From Oceanibaculum indicum P24 (GTDB lineage Bacteria > Pseudomonadota > Alphaproteobacteria > Oceanibaculales > Oceanibaculaceae), in contig NZ_AMRL01000004.1 of the NCBI RefSeq assembly GCF_000299935.1, positions 124,001 through 188,000 of the forward strand: DNA of 64,000 nucleotides, read 5' to 3'. Every line of letters starts with the position of its first letter. The first letter of the stretch is position 1. The notes beneath the pieces were generated by a model. It was given only the letters and a program-made list of their open reading frames with translations. It was not told the DNA's origin and ran no database searches. Shown here one piece after another: positions 37,540 through 45,092 of the stretch. Both the position numbers and the translations under genes were made by a program.

Positions 37540-38643
37540 ATGAAGATCACCCGGATTTCCGCCTACCAGATCGATCTTCCGCTGCATGAGGGCAGCTACA
37601 AATGGGCGGATGGCAAGTCGGTCGAGGTGTTCGATTCCACCGTGGTCGCCATCGAAACCGATGCAGGCATCACCGGCCATGGCGAGGTCTGCCCGCTGGG
37701 GCCGGCCTATCTGCCGGCCTATGCCAATGGCGCGCGCACCGGGATCCGCGAGCTGGCACCGAAGCTGATCGGGCTCGACCCGCGCGATCTCGGCACCATC
37801 AACCGCGTCATGGACCAGGCGATGCGCGGGCACCCCTATGTGAAATCGCCGCTCGACATCGCCTGCTGGGATATTCTGGGCCAGGCCACCGGGCTGCCGG
37901 TGGTGACGCTGCTGGGCGGCCGCTGCGGCGAGGATGTCCTGCTCTACCGCGCTATCTCGCAGGACACGCCCGAGGCGATGGCCGCCAATGTCGCCGGCTA
38001 CCGGGCGGAGGGTTACACCAAGTTCCAGCTGAAGGTGGGCGGCGACGCCGATACCGATATCGCGCGCATTCATGCCGTCTCGAAGAAACTGCTGCCCGGC
38101 GATGTGCTGATCGCCGACGCCAATACCGGATGGCTGATGCATGAGGCGGCGCGCGTCGTCGAGGGCGTGCGCGATGTCGATGTCTATATCGAACAGCCCT
38201 GCCCGTCCTACGAGGAGTGCCTGGCGATCCGCCGCCGCACGCCAAAGCCCTTCATCCTGGACGAGGTGATCGACGGGCTGCCCGCCGTGCTGCGCGGCGC
38301 ATCGGACCTCGCCATGGACGTCATCAACCTGAAGATTTCCAAGGTCGGCGGGCTGACCAGGGCGCGGCAGATCCGCGACCTCTGCCTGTCGCTCGGCATC
38401 GCCATGACCATCGAGGACACCTGGGGCGGTGACATCACCACCGCCGCCATCGCCCATCTCGCCCACTCGACCCCGGCGGACTTCCTGTTCTCGGCAACCG
38501 ACTTCAACTCCTACGTCACCGTCTCGCTGGCCGAGGGCGCGCCGCAGCGCCAGCACGGCCGCATGAGCGCCTCCCCCGCGCCGGGACTGGGCGTCCTGCC
38601 GCGCATGGAAGTGCTGGGCGCGCCCGTGTTCAGCGTGGGGTGA
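37540..38643 (+). CDS. Enolase-superfamily dehydratase, cis-3-hydroxy-L-proline dehydratase-like
   Basis: This 367-residue mandelate racemase/muconate lactonising enzyme has the capping domain at 1-125 and a TIM barrel after it. The catalytic lysine pair region is [10 protein letters not shown] near residue 165. The Mg ligands are in LIADANTGW (near 190), [14 protein letters not shown] (near 216) and FILDEVIDG (near 241), and the second acid/base lysine is in [10 protein letters not shown]. The opening text [20 protein letters not shown] matches the hydroxyproline-dehydratase clade closely by memory. GGAGGAAGCG lies upstream of the ATG. It is divergent from the MlrC genes, suggesting shared catabolism of proline-type peptides; this link is inferred. 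Confidence 0.85.
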   Translation: MKITRISAYQIDLPLHEGSYKWADGKSVEVFDSTVVAIETDAGITGHGEVCPLGPAYLPAYANGARTGIRELAPKLIGLDPRDLGTINRVMDQAMRGHPYVKSPLDIACWDILGQATGLPVVTLLGGRCGEDVLLYRAISQDTPEAMAANVAGYRAEGYTKFQLKVGGDADTDIARIHAVSKKLLPGDVLIADANTGWLMHEAARVVEGVRDVDVYIEQPCPSYEECLAIRRRTPKPFILDEVIDGLPAVLRGASDLAMDVINLKISKVGGLTRARQIRDLCLSLGIAMTIEDTWGGDITTAAIAHLAHSTPADFLFSATDFNSYVTVSLAEGAPQRQHGRMSASPAPGLGVLPRMEVLGAPVFSVG

Positions 38644-38695
38644 GTTAGAGAGGGTTGCTTTCCAGAGACACTCTGGCCGCTATTTCTCTCTGATC

Positions 38696-38793
38696 GTCAT
38701 TCCCGGGCTTCGCCCGGGAATCCAGGGTTCAGCTTATGCGACTGGCATCCAGTGAGCGTAGGCCTGGACCCCCGGCACAAGGCCGGGGGTGAC
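38696..38793. repeat. Composite palindromic intergenic repeat, copy 1
   Basis: Two hairpins face each other: ATTCCCGGG-CTTCG-CCCGGGAAT (38699-38721) and ACCCCCGGC-ACAAG-GCCGGGGGT (38768-38790), flanked by GTCA and TGAC. The whole 98-bp unit resembles REP/BIME-like elements common between alphaproteobacterial genes. A second unit of the same architecture lies at 48273-48370. The rest of the 225-nt gap shows nothing else. Confidence 0.75.
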
Positions 38794-38868
38794 GGTCAGA
38801 GAAATCGGCATTCCCCTGACATATTGAGGGAATGACGGTCTTTTTTTGTCTGCTACGTCTAGAGTTCG

Positions 38869-39972
38869 TCACCCCACCATCCGCCGCAGCCGGAATTCGG
38901 CGTCCAGCCGCCAGTTGCCATCCTCCTGCTGGCTCTCGCCGCGCCAGACGAAGCTGTCGGGCGTGATGTCGTTGAAGCTCCAGCGCGCCGGGCGGCCATA
39001 TTCCTCGCCTTCCAGTACAATCCGGCCATCCTTCATGCGGCCTTGCAGCCGGTTCAGCACGCCGGTCACCGGGTTCAGCCAGAGGATGCGCCATGTCTCA
39101 CCATCGCCATCGAGCCAGCGCAGGGTGGTGCTGTACCGGTCGCGGACCGGCAGATCTCCCGTCTCCCTACCGCCACGGGGCGGCGCGATCCAGATGTCCT
39201 GGATGGCACGGCCCTCCAGCGCCCAGCTGAACCACCATTCGCCGTGGCCTGTGCGGACCGTGCCATCCTGGCCATAGTCGAACACTTCGGCGCGCCATCC
39301 GCCGATCACCCAGTCGAAGGCCTTCGCGGCCTCCCCCAGTTCTGGCGACGGGCCGGGCGAGAACAGGGCCCCAGCCAGCGCATGGGTCAGCCCGCGTGCC
39401 GGTGCGCCATCGGCGATGCGTGTCCAGATACCTTCATACTGGACGGGGAATCCGTCCTCATCGACCTCCAGCACCGCCTTGAAGTCGCTGTCGAGATTGC
39501 GGTAGCGGTAGCGCCGCTCCGCCAGCCGATCATAGGCCTGCGGCGCTGCCGTCACCGTCAGTTCGGGAAACCGCACCCAGGCGGCGCGGATTTCCCCGGT
39601 TGCACCGATGGCGGGACGCAGCCGGTTCACCGGCAGCGCATTGGTGGACGGGCTGACACCCAGATCGATATCGGTGCAGCCGGCGAGATCCGGGGCAGCC
39701 GCGCCATTCAGCCGCCAGTTGCCCGCCCCGTCATGCAGCAGGGTCAGGCTGCGCGTCTTACCCTGGAAATCCTGGCTGACCTCGATCCGGCGGGTATTCC
39801 AGCCGGCATCGCACTGCACCCGGTATTCGACGCGCAAGGGGATGCCCTTCTCCGCCAGCAGCACCGTGCCGGCGATCTCTATCCCGTCCTCGCCCCGGCG
39901 GAAGGTCGCCTGCTCCATGCTGTTGCCGTCCCAGTCGCGCCGCCACATCAGGGTCCGCATGCTCGATGTCAT
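38869..39972 (-). CDS. Fusion of putative glycolipid-binding domain and DUF1579-like beta-barrel
   Basis: This 367-residue protein appears to have two parts. Residues about 5-190 look like the putative glycolipid-binding family PF06475 (opening MRTLMWRRDWDGNSMEQATF, then LLHDGAGNWRLNG and DLGVSPSTNALPVNRL). Residues about 215-367 look like a DUF1579-type small-molecule-binding barrel (FDWVIGGWRAEVFDYG, GHGEWWFSWALEGRAIQDIW, YGRPARWSFNDIT). The ATG at 39972 has AGGAGG 6 nt upstream. No signal peptide is present. It is divergent from an AraC regulator, which probably controls it. The family assignments are from memory of motif style; the fusion itself is seen directly in one open frame. Confidence 0.75.
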   Translation of the reverse strand: MTSSMRTLMWRRDWDGNSMEQATFRRGEDGIEIAGTVLLAEKGIPLRVEYRVQCDAGWNTRRIEVSQDFQGKTRSLTLLHDGAGNWRLNGAAAPDLAGCTDIDLGVSPSTNALPVNRLRPAIGATGEIRAAWVRFPELTVTAAPQAYDRLAERRYRYRNLDSDFKAVLEVDEDGFPVQYEGIWTRIADGAPARGLTHALAGALFSPGPSPELGEAAKAFDWVIGGWRAEVFDYGQDGTVRTGHGEWWFSWALEGRAIQDIWIAPPRGGRETGDLPVRDRYSTTLRWLDGDGETWRILWLNPVTGVLNRLQGRMKDGRIVLEGEEYGRPARWSFNDITPDSFVWRGESQQEDGNWRLDAEFRLRRMVG

Positions 39973-40052
39973 TTATTGCCTCCTTGGTCTCGGGCATGGT
40001 CTCGGAATGCCGGACCCTAGCGCCTGAAATGCACGCCTTTCTTGGGGATTAT

Positions 40053-40061
40053 TGCTATAAT
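40053..40061 (+). promoter_or_regulatory. Extended -10 promoter of the AraC gene
   Basis: TGCTATAAT is a perfect extended -10. Only 7 nt separate the hexamer from the ATG at 40069, so the predicted transcript would start at or next to the start codon (leaderless). No Shine-Dalgarno precedes the ATG. Confidence 0.5.
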
Positions 40062-40068
40062 TCCGTCC

Positions 40069-40908
40069 ATGAACATCGCCCCCGCCATCCACCAGGAGAA
40101 GGTCACCCAGACCGACCTCGCAAGAGGCGATGGCTGGAGCGTCAGCGACGTGATCTGCCGCTGCGGGCCAGAGGACAAACCCTATGAGGAACAGCATGGC
40201 CCTTCAGTGATCGCCGCCGTGCTGTCCGGCAATTTCGTCTATCGCTCGGACCGGGGCAGCACGCTGATGGCGGCGGGGTCGCTGATGCTGGGCAACGCAG
40301 GGGCGTGCTATTCCTGCGGGCATGAGCATGGTGCCGGGGACCGTTGCCTGGCCTTCCATTTCACGCCCGGTTTCCTTGAGGATGTCGCGGGCGGCCTGCC
40401 CGGCCTGCGGTGGATCGATTTCCCGCAGCATCGCCTGCCGCCGATGGCCACGCTGACGCCCTTGTTCGCGGCGGCGGAAACCGCCTTGCTGGAAGAAGAC
40501 GCCCCTGCACTGGAGGAATTGGCGCTGCGCATGGCGGGCGCAGCACTGCGTCTCAGCCACGCCGATTCACCGCCACCGGACCGCGCCCGGGATATCGGCC
40601 GCATCGCGGCTGCCGCCCGGCTGATCGAGGAGCACTACACCGAACCGCTGACGATTGCCGATATCGCCGCCAGGGTCGGTCTCAGCCGCTATCACTTCCT
40701 GCGCCTGTTCAGCGCCACCATGGGCATGACGCCCTATCAGTATCTGCTGAACCGTCGTCTGCGAGCGGCCGCCCGTACCTTGCGCGCGGATCGCAGGAGC
40801 GTGCTGGACGCGGCATTGTCTTCCGGTTTCGGCGATCTGTCGGAATTCACCCGGCGTTTCCGCCGCACCTTCGGGCAGACGCCGGCATCCTATCGGAGCA
40901 AGCGCTAG
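40069..40908 (+). CDS. AraC family transcriptional regulator
   Basis: This 279-residue regulator has an N-terminal cupin-like sensor domain (about 15-110, with AAGSLMLGNAGACYSCGHEH, a Cys/His-containing stretch) and a C-terminal double helix-turn-helix. In the latter, ADIAARVGLSRYHFLRLFSA (near 195) is the first helix-turn-helix and DAALSSGFGDLSEFTRRFRR the second, with the closing motif FGQTPASYR. The ATG at 40069 is chosen; a TTG nine codons upstream lies before the likely transcription start. It is divergent from the glycolipid-binding fusion gene, the natural candidate target. Its 3' end overlaps the convergent cNMP-binding gene by 4 nt. Confidence 0.92.
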   Translation: MNIAPAIHQEKVTQTDLARGDGWSVSDVICRCGPEDKPYEEQHGPSVIAAVLSGNFVYRSDRGSTLMAAGSLMLGNAGACYSCGHEHGAGDRCLAFHFTPGFLEDVAGGLPGLRWIDFPQHRLPPMATLTPLFAAAETALLEEDAPALEELALRMAGAALRLSHADSPPPDRARDIGRIAAAARLIEEHYTEPLTIADIAARVGLSRYHFLRLFSATMGMTPYQYLLNRRLRAAARTLRADRRSVLDAALSSGFGDLSEFTRRFRRTFGQTPASYRSKR

Positions 40909-41303
40909 TTCCAGCGCCCCATTTCGGCATCGCGGCGCAGATGGTCCGCCAGCATCATGTTGGTGGTGTAGAGCCGTTTCATCAGCACCTTCAGCAGCGC
41001 CTTCACGCCCGGCTCGCAGCTTTCCAGCAGCTTGTCCATGACCTGCTCGTTGATCGTCGAGCAGACGGTCAGTTCCAGGGCGCGGACCGAGGCCTGGCGC
41101 GGCCCCTTGGCGATCAGCGCCATCTCGCCGATGATCTCGCCCTCGCCCAGTTCGGCGAGCACGGTTTCCTGCTCGTTCCGGCCGACGAACACCTCAACCC
41201 GGCCGGATTCGATGAGATAGGCATGGCTGCCAAGCTCCCCCTCCCGGAACAGCACCGCACCGGCATAAAACACCCGACGGTCGAGTACCTTGGTCTTGGC
41301 CAT
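40905..41303 (-). CDS. Stand-alone cyclic nucleotide-binding domain protein
   Basis: This 132-residue protein is a single CAP-type effector domain without the DNA-binding helix-turn-helix. FYAGAVLFREGELGSHAYLI opens the beta-roll. The phosphate-binding cassette GEGEIIGEMALIAKGPRQASVRA keeps the conserved Glu (GEMALI) and Arg (PRQASV), so cAMP/cGMP binding is plausible. The C-terminal helices (about 90-132) are too short for a helix-turn-helix. It lies between the AraC gene (convergent, 4-nt overlap) and the photolyase operon (divergent, about 100 nt from its promoter). A partner protein is unknown. Confidence 0.85.
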   Translation of the reverse strand: MAKTKVLDRRVFYAGAVLFREGELGSHAYLIESGRVEVFVGRNEQETVLAELGEGEIIGEMALIAKGPRQASVRALELTVCSTINEQVMDKLLESCEPGVKALLKVLMKRLYTTNMMLADHLRRDAEMGRWN

Positions 41304-41406
41304 GCTGTGCGCCGCCTCTTCAGCCCTGATAAAGCCCGTTATCGCGCAGCCTGCCTAGGCTTGCAAATCAATAGGATGTTATCGCCGTGCGGATGCACGC
41401 CACGAA

Positions 41407-41434
41407 TGATCCGTTAGGCACGCGCTTCCGTAAA
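41407..41434 (+). promoter_or_regulatory. RpoE/ChrR-type ECF sigma promoter of the photolyase operon
   Basis: TGATCC (41407-41412), 18 nt, then TAAA (41431-41434). This equals the -35/-10 pattern I recall for the singlet-oxygen sigma-E of Rhodobacter sphaeroides (TGATCC-N18-TAA). It faces phrB and would start transcription near 41442, leaving a leader of about 35 nt before the ATG at 41479. Confidence 0.7.
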
Positions 41435-41478
41435 AGTTAATGTTTCTACACCATATCTTCGTGAGCGCCTTGCATTCC

Positions 41479-42933
41479 ATGCACCGAGACAGCGACAGGC
41501 CCCTCCTCCTCTGGTTCCGGCAGGATCTGCGCCTTGCGGACAATCCGGCCCTGCGCGCGGCGGTGGAGAGCGGACAACCGATCCTGCCCGTCTACATCCT
41601 CGATGACGAGACGCCTGGTGCCTGGGCGATTGGCGGTGCCGCGCGCTGGTGGCTGCATCACAGCCTGACGGCGCTGTCGCATGACCTGAAGGCGCTTGGT
41701 GCACCGCTCATCCTGCGGCGGGGCGACTCACGCGAGGTAATCGACTCGCTGGTGAGGGAGGCCGGCGCAACGGCGGTGTACTGGAACCGCTGCTACGAGC
41801 CTTTTGCCCGCAAGCGCGACGAGGCCATCAAGGCTACCCTGAAACAGGACGGGATCGAGGCCCGCAGCTTCAATTCCGCACTGCTGCACGAACCCTGGAC
41901 GGTCGAGAACAAGTCCGGCGAACCGTTCCGTGTCTATTCCGCCTTCTGGCGTGCCTGTCTGGCGAAGGGCAAGCCGGACAAGCCGCTGCCCGCGCCGGAA
42001 ACGCTTGTGGCGGCTTCCGCGCCGGCCAGCGACAGCATCGGGGATTGGAAATTGCTGCCCACCAAGCCGAACTGGGCGAAGCGCTTCGAGTCCGCCTGGA
42101 CGCCCGGAGAGAACGGCGCGCAGGAGCGGCTGACGGGCTTCCTTGACGAAGCGGTCAACCGCTACAAGGCAGAGCGCGACCGCCCGGATATCGAGGCGAC
42201 ATCCCGCCTGTCGCCGCATCTGCATTTCGGCGAGATCGGCCCACGCCAGATCTGGCATGCCACCCGCGCCGCCATGGCCGCCCATGATCTTAACGAGGCC
42301 AGCGCCGAGAAATTCCTGTCGGAAGTCGGCTGGCGGGAATTCTCCCACCATCTGCTCTATCACAATGATGCCCTGCCCGAGCATCCCCTGCGGCCGGAAT
42401 TCGCGGATTTCCCCTGGCACGAGAACGACAAGGCGCTGACCGCCTGGCAGCGCGGCCTGACCGGCTATCCCATTGTCGATGCCGGCATGCGGGAACTCTG
42501 GGCGACCGGCTGGATGCACAACCGGGTGCGGATGATCGTGGCCTCCTTCCTGGTGAAGGATCTGCTGATCCCCTGGCAGGAGGGCGAAGCCTGGTTCTGG
42601 GACACGCTCGTCGATGCCGACCTCGCCAACAACGCGGCGAGCTGGCAGTGGGTCGCCGGCTGCGGCGCCGATGCCGCGCCCTATTTCCGCATCTTCAACC
42701 CGGTGCTGCAGGGCGAGAAGTTCGACCCGGAGGGTGCTTATGTCCGGCGCTGGGTGCCGGAGCTCGCGAAGATGCCGGCCTCCCATATCCACAAGCCCTG
42801 GCTGGCCCCCGACGATGTGATGCGTCAGGCCGGCGTGACGCTGGGCAAGAGCTATCCCAACCCCATCGTGGACCATGGCACGGCGCGCGACCGCGCGCTC
42901 GACGCCTTCTCCCGCATCAAGAAGGCGGCCTGA
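41479..42933 (+). CDS. phrB: Deoxyribodipyrimidine photolyase (CPD class I type)
   Basis: This light-dependent FAD enzyme splits cyclobutane pyrimidine dimers. With the ATG at 41479 it has 484 residues. The antenna-binding alpha/beta domain opens LLLWFRQDLRLADNPALRAA. The FAD domain shows SRLSPHLHFGEIGPRQIW, SEVGWREFSHHLLYHND, GYPIVDAGMRELWATGWMHN, and NNAASWQWVAGCGADAAPYF near the end, with the electron-transfer tryptophans present. An ATG at 41440 and GTG at 41461 are in frame; the first lies upstream of the predicted transcript start, so the later starts are favoured. It is the first gene of a six-gene operon; the next ATG abuts its stop. Confidence 0.95.
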   Translation: MHRDSDRPLLLWFRQDLRLADNPALRAAVESGQPILPVYILDDETPGAWAIGGAARWWLHHSLTALSHDLKALGAPLILRRGDSREVIDSLVREAGATAVYWNRCYEPFARKRDEAIKATLKQDGIEARSFNSALLHEPWTVENKSGEPFRVYSAFWRACLAKGKPDKPLPAPETLVAASAPASDSIGDWKLLPTKPNWAKRFESAWTPGENGAQERLTGFLDEAVNRYKAERDRPDIEATSRLSPHLHFGEIGPRQIWHATRAAMAAHDLNEASAEKFLSEVGWREFSHHLLYHNDALPEHPLRPEFADFPWHENDKALTAWQRGLTGYPIVDAGMRELWATGWMHNRVRMIVASFLVKDLLIPWQEGEAWFWDTLVDADLANNAASWQWVAGCGADAAPYFRIFNPVLQGEKFDPEGAYVRRWVPELAKMPASHIHKPWLAPDDVMRQAGVTLGKSYPNPIVDHGTARDRALDAFSRIKKAA

Positions 42934-44250
42934 ATGAGAATAGCGATTGTCGGCAGCGGTATCTCCGGCCTCGGCGCCGCCTGGCTGCTGCACCAGCGCC
43001 ACGAGATCACGATCTACGAGAAGGAGTCCCGGATCGGCGGCCACGCCAACACGGTGGAAGCGGATTTCGGCGACAAGCAGATTCCGGTCGATACCGGCTT
43101 CATCGTGTTCAACGACCGCAATTATCCGAACCTGCGCGGCCTGTTCAGCGAACTGGACGTGCCCTACCGGAACAGCGAGATGTCCTTCGGCGTCTCCATC
43201 GATGGCGGGCGCCTGGAATATGGCGGCGGCAGTATCCCGCAGCTGTTCGCGCAGAAGCGCAATCTGCTGCGCCCGCGTTTTGTCAGGATGGTGCGTGATA
43301 TCTTGCGTTTCTTCCGCGAGGCGCCGGAGCTGCTGGAGGGCGATGCCGGTGCGCAGTCGCTTGGCGAGTATCTGAAGCGCAACCGCTATTCCGACGGTTT
43401 CCTGTACGACCATCTGCTGCCGATGGCGGCCGCCATCTGGTCCTGCCCGGTAGAGACCATGCTAGAGTTCCCGGCAGCCAGCTTCGCGCGCTTCTTCCAC
43501 AATCACGGCCTGCTGACCGTAAACGACCGGCCGCAATGGATGACGGTCGAAGGCGGCAGCCGCGAATATGTGCGGCGCCTCACGGCGCCCTTTGCCGACC
43601 GGTTCCGCCTCGGCAATGCCGCGGTGTCGGTGCGGCGGGTGCCCGGCGGCGTGATGGTGCGCGGCGCGGATGGCGAAGAGACTTTGTTCGACCAGGTCAT
43701 CCTAGCCAGCCATGCCGACCAGTCGCTGGCGCTGCTGGCCGATGCCGACGCGGCAGAGCGCGGCATTATGGGGCGGTTCCGCTACCAGCTGAACGAGGCG
43801 GTGCTACACCGCGACCCGGCCCTGATGCCGCGGCGCCGCGGCGTCTGGTCGAGCTGGAACTATCTGGCCGAGGGCGACGCCTATGACCGCGAGGTTGCCG
43901 TCACCTACTGGATGAATTTGCTGCAGGGCATCGACCCCGCCTGCCCGCTGTTCGTCACGCTGAACCCGATCCGCCAGCCCGACCCGGACAAGGTGTTCGC
44001 CCGGATTTCCTACAGCCATCCGGTGTTCGATGGCCCCGCCATGCAGGCACAGCGGGAGCTGAACCGCATTCAGGGCACGCGCGGCCTGTGGTTCTGCGGT
44101 GCCTGGGGCGGCTATGGCTTTCACGAGGACGGGCTGAAATCCGGCATCGCCGTTGCGCGTGCGCTGGGCGCGGACGTGCCCTGGCAGACCGAGGTGCAGC
44201 CCGCCGGGAACCCGCCCCCCGGTGTTGCGCCGCTGCTGGCGGGCGACTGA
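42934..44250 (+). CDS. NAD(P)/FAD-dependent oxidoreductase (amine-oxidase fold, COG2907-like)
   Basis: This 438-residue flavoprotein has an N-terminal Rossmann motif IAIVGSGISGLGAAWLL at residues 3-19, an Arg/Glu region EKESRIGGHANTVEADFGD, and VDTGFIVFNDRNYPNL. The C-terminal FAD motif is LWFCGAWGGYGFHEDGLKSG. It resembles the flavin oxidoreductase that travels with cyclopropane-synthase-like genes in RpoE/ChrR regulons and the flavin partner (UfaD) of furan fatty acid synthesis. Acting on phospholipid acyl chains is therefore likely but inferred. Its ATG directly follows the phrB stop, and the DUF1365 ATG follows after 2 nt. Confidence 0.92.
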   Translation: MRIAIVGSGISGLGAAWLLHQRHEITIYEKESRIGGHANTVEADFGDKQIPVDTGFIVFNDRNYPNLRGLFSELDVPYRNSEMSFGVSIDGGRLEYGGGSIPQLFAQKRNLLRPRFVRMVRDILRFFREAPELLEGDAGAQSLGEYLKRNRYSDGFLYDHLLPMAAAIWSCPVETMLEFPAASFARFFHNHGLLTVNDRPQWMTVEGGSREYVRRLTAPFADRFRLGNAAVSVRRVPGGVMVRGADGEETLFDQVILASHADQSLALLADADAAERGIMGRFRYQLNEAVLHRDPALMPRRRGVWSSWNYLAEGDAYDREVAVTYWMNLLQGIDPACPLFVTLNPIRQPDPDKVFARISYSHPVFDGPAMQAQRELNRIQGTRGLWFCGAWGGYGFHEDGLKSGIAVARALGADVPWQTEVQPAGNPPPGVAPLLAGD

Positions 44251-44252
44251 GC

Positions 44253-45092
44253 ATGACTGGCCAAACGCCGCATACGGATTGGCAATCCTGTCTCTATCGC
44301 GGGCGGGTGACACACAGCCGGCTATCGCCCTTCCGGCACAAATTCCATTACCGCGTCTTCTCGCTGCTGGTCGATCTGGACGAGCTGCCGGCGCTCGACG
44401 CCGGATTGCGGCTGTTCTCCTATAACCGCGCGAACCTGCTTAGCTTCCATGATCGCGACCATGGCCCGCGCGATGGCAGCCCCTTGCGCCCCTGGGTCGA
44501 GCGCCACCTGGCCGCCGCCGGCATCGACAATGATGGCGGGCGCATCTCGCTGCTGTGCTTTCCGCGCCTCATGGGCTTCGTGTTCAACCCGCTGTCGATC
44601 TATTACTGCCGTGACCGGCAGGACCGGCTGACCGCCATCCTCTACGAGGTGAAGAACACCTTCGGCCAGCAGCATGGCTATCTGCTGCCGGTTCCCGCCG
44701 ACCGGCAGCCCGGCGCGCCGATCCTGCAGCGCCAGGAGAAGGGCTTCTACGTCTCGCCCTTCATGCCGATGGAGTGCCGCTACCGCTTCCGCCTGAACGA
44801 GCCGGACGAGAGCCTGTCCATCCTGATCCGCCAGGATGAGGCCGGCCCTGATGGCGTACCGCTGCTGGCCGCCACCCACATGGCGGAGCGCGCGGCACTG
44901 ACGGACGCCGGCCTGCTGTCGGCCTTCGCGCAACACCCGCTGATGACGCTGAAGGTGATCGGCGGCATCCATTGGGAGGCGCTGCGCCTGTGGCGCAAGG
45001 GGGCGCGGTTCCATGCCCGCCCCACCCCGCCTGCCCGTGACGTTTCGATCTGGTCCGACCCCGCCCTCGCAAACGGGAGACACGAAAATTGA
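44253..45092 (+). CDS. DUF1365 domain-containing protein
   Basis: This 279-residue protein of unknown biochemistry nearly always lies between this flavin oxidoreductase and a CFA-synthase-like methyltransferase. The DUF1365 text is evident: CLYRGRVTHSRLSPFRHKFH at the N-terminus, LLCFPRLMGFVFNPLSIYYC near residue 108, YEVKNTFGQQHGYLLP, and KGFYVSPFMPMECRYRFRL. The ATG at 44253 lies 2 nt after the preceding stop; a much longer in-frame extension into the upstream gene is rejected. The stop overlaps the next start codon by 4 nt. A role in lipid modification is inferred from constant linkage. Confidence 0.92.
   Translation: MTGQTPHTDWQSCLYRGRVTHSRLSPFRHKFHYRVFSLLVDLDELPALDAGLRLFSYNRANLLSFHDRDHGPRDGSPLRPWVERHLAAAGIDNDGGRISLLCFPRLMGFVFNPLSIYYCRDRQDRLTAILYEVKNTFGQQHGYLLPVPADRQPGAPILQRQEKGFYVSPFMPMECRYRFRLNEPDESLSILIRQDEAGPDGVPLLAATHMAERAALTDAGLLSAFAQHPLMTLKVIGGIHWEALRLWRKGARFHARPTPPARDVSIWSDPALANGRHEN

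Noticed and set aside
44088-44252. Long N-terminal extension of the DUF1365 gene
   Set aside because: It would overlap the end of the flavin oxidoreductase in another frame; the ATG at 44253 gives the family N-terminus and ideal operon spacing.
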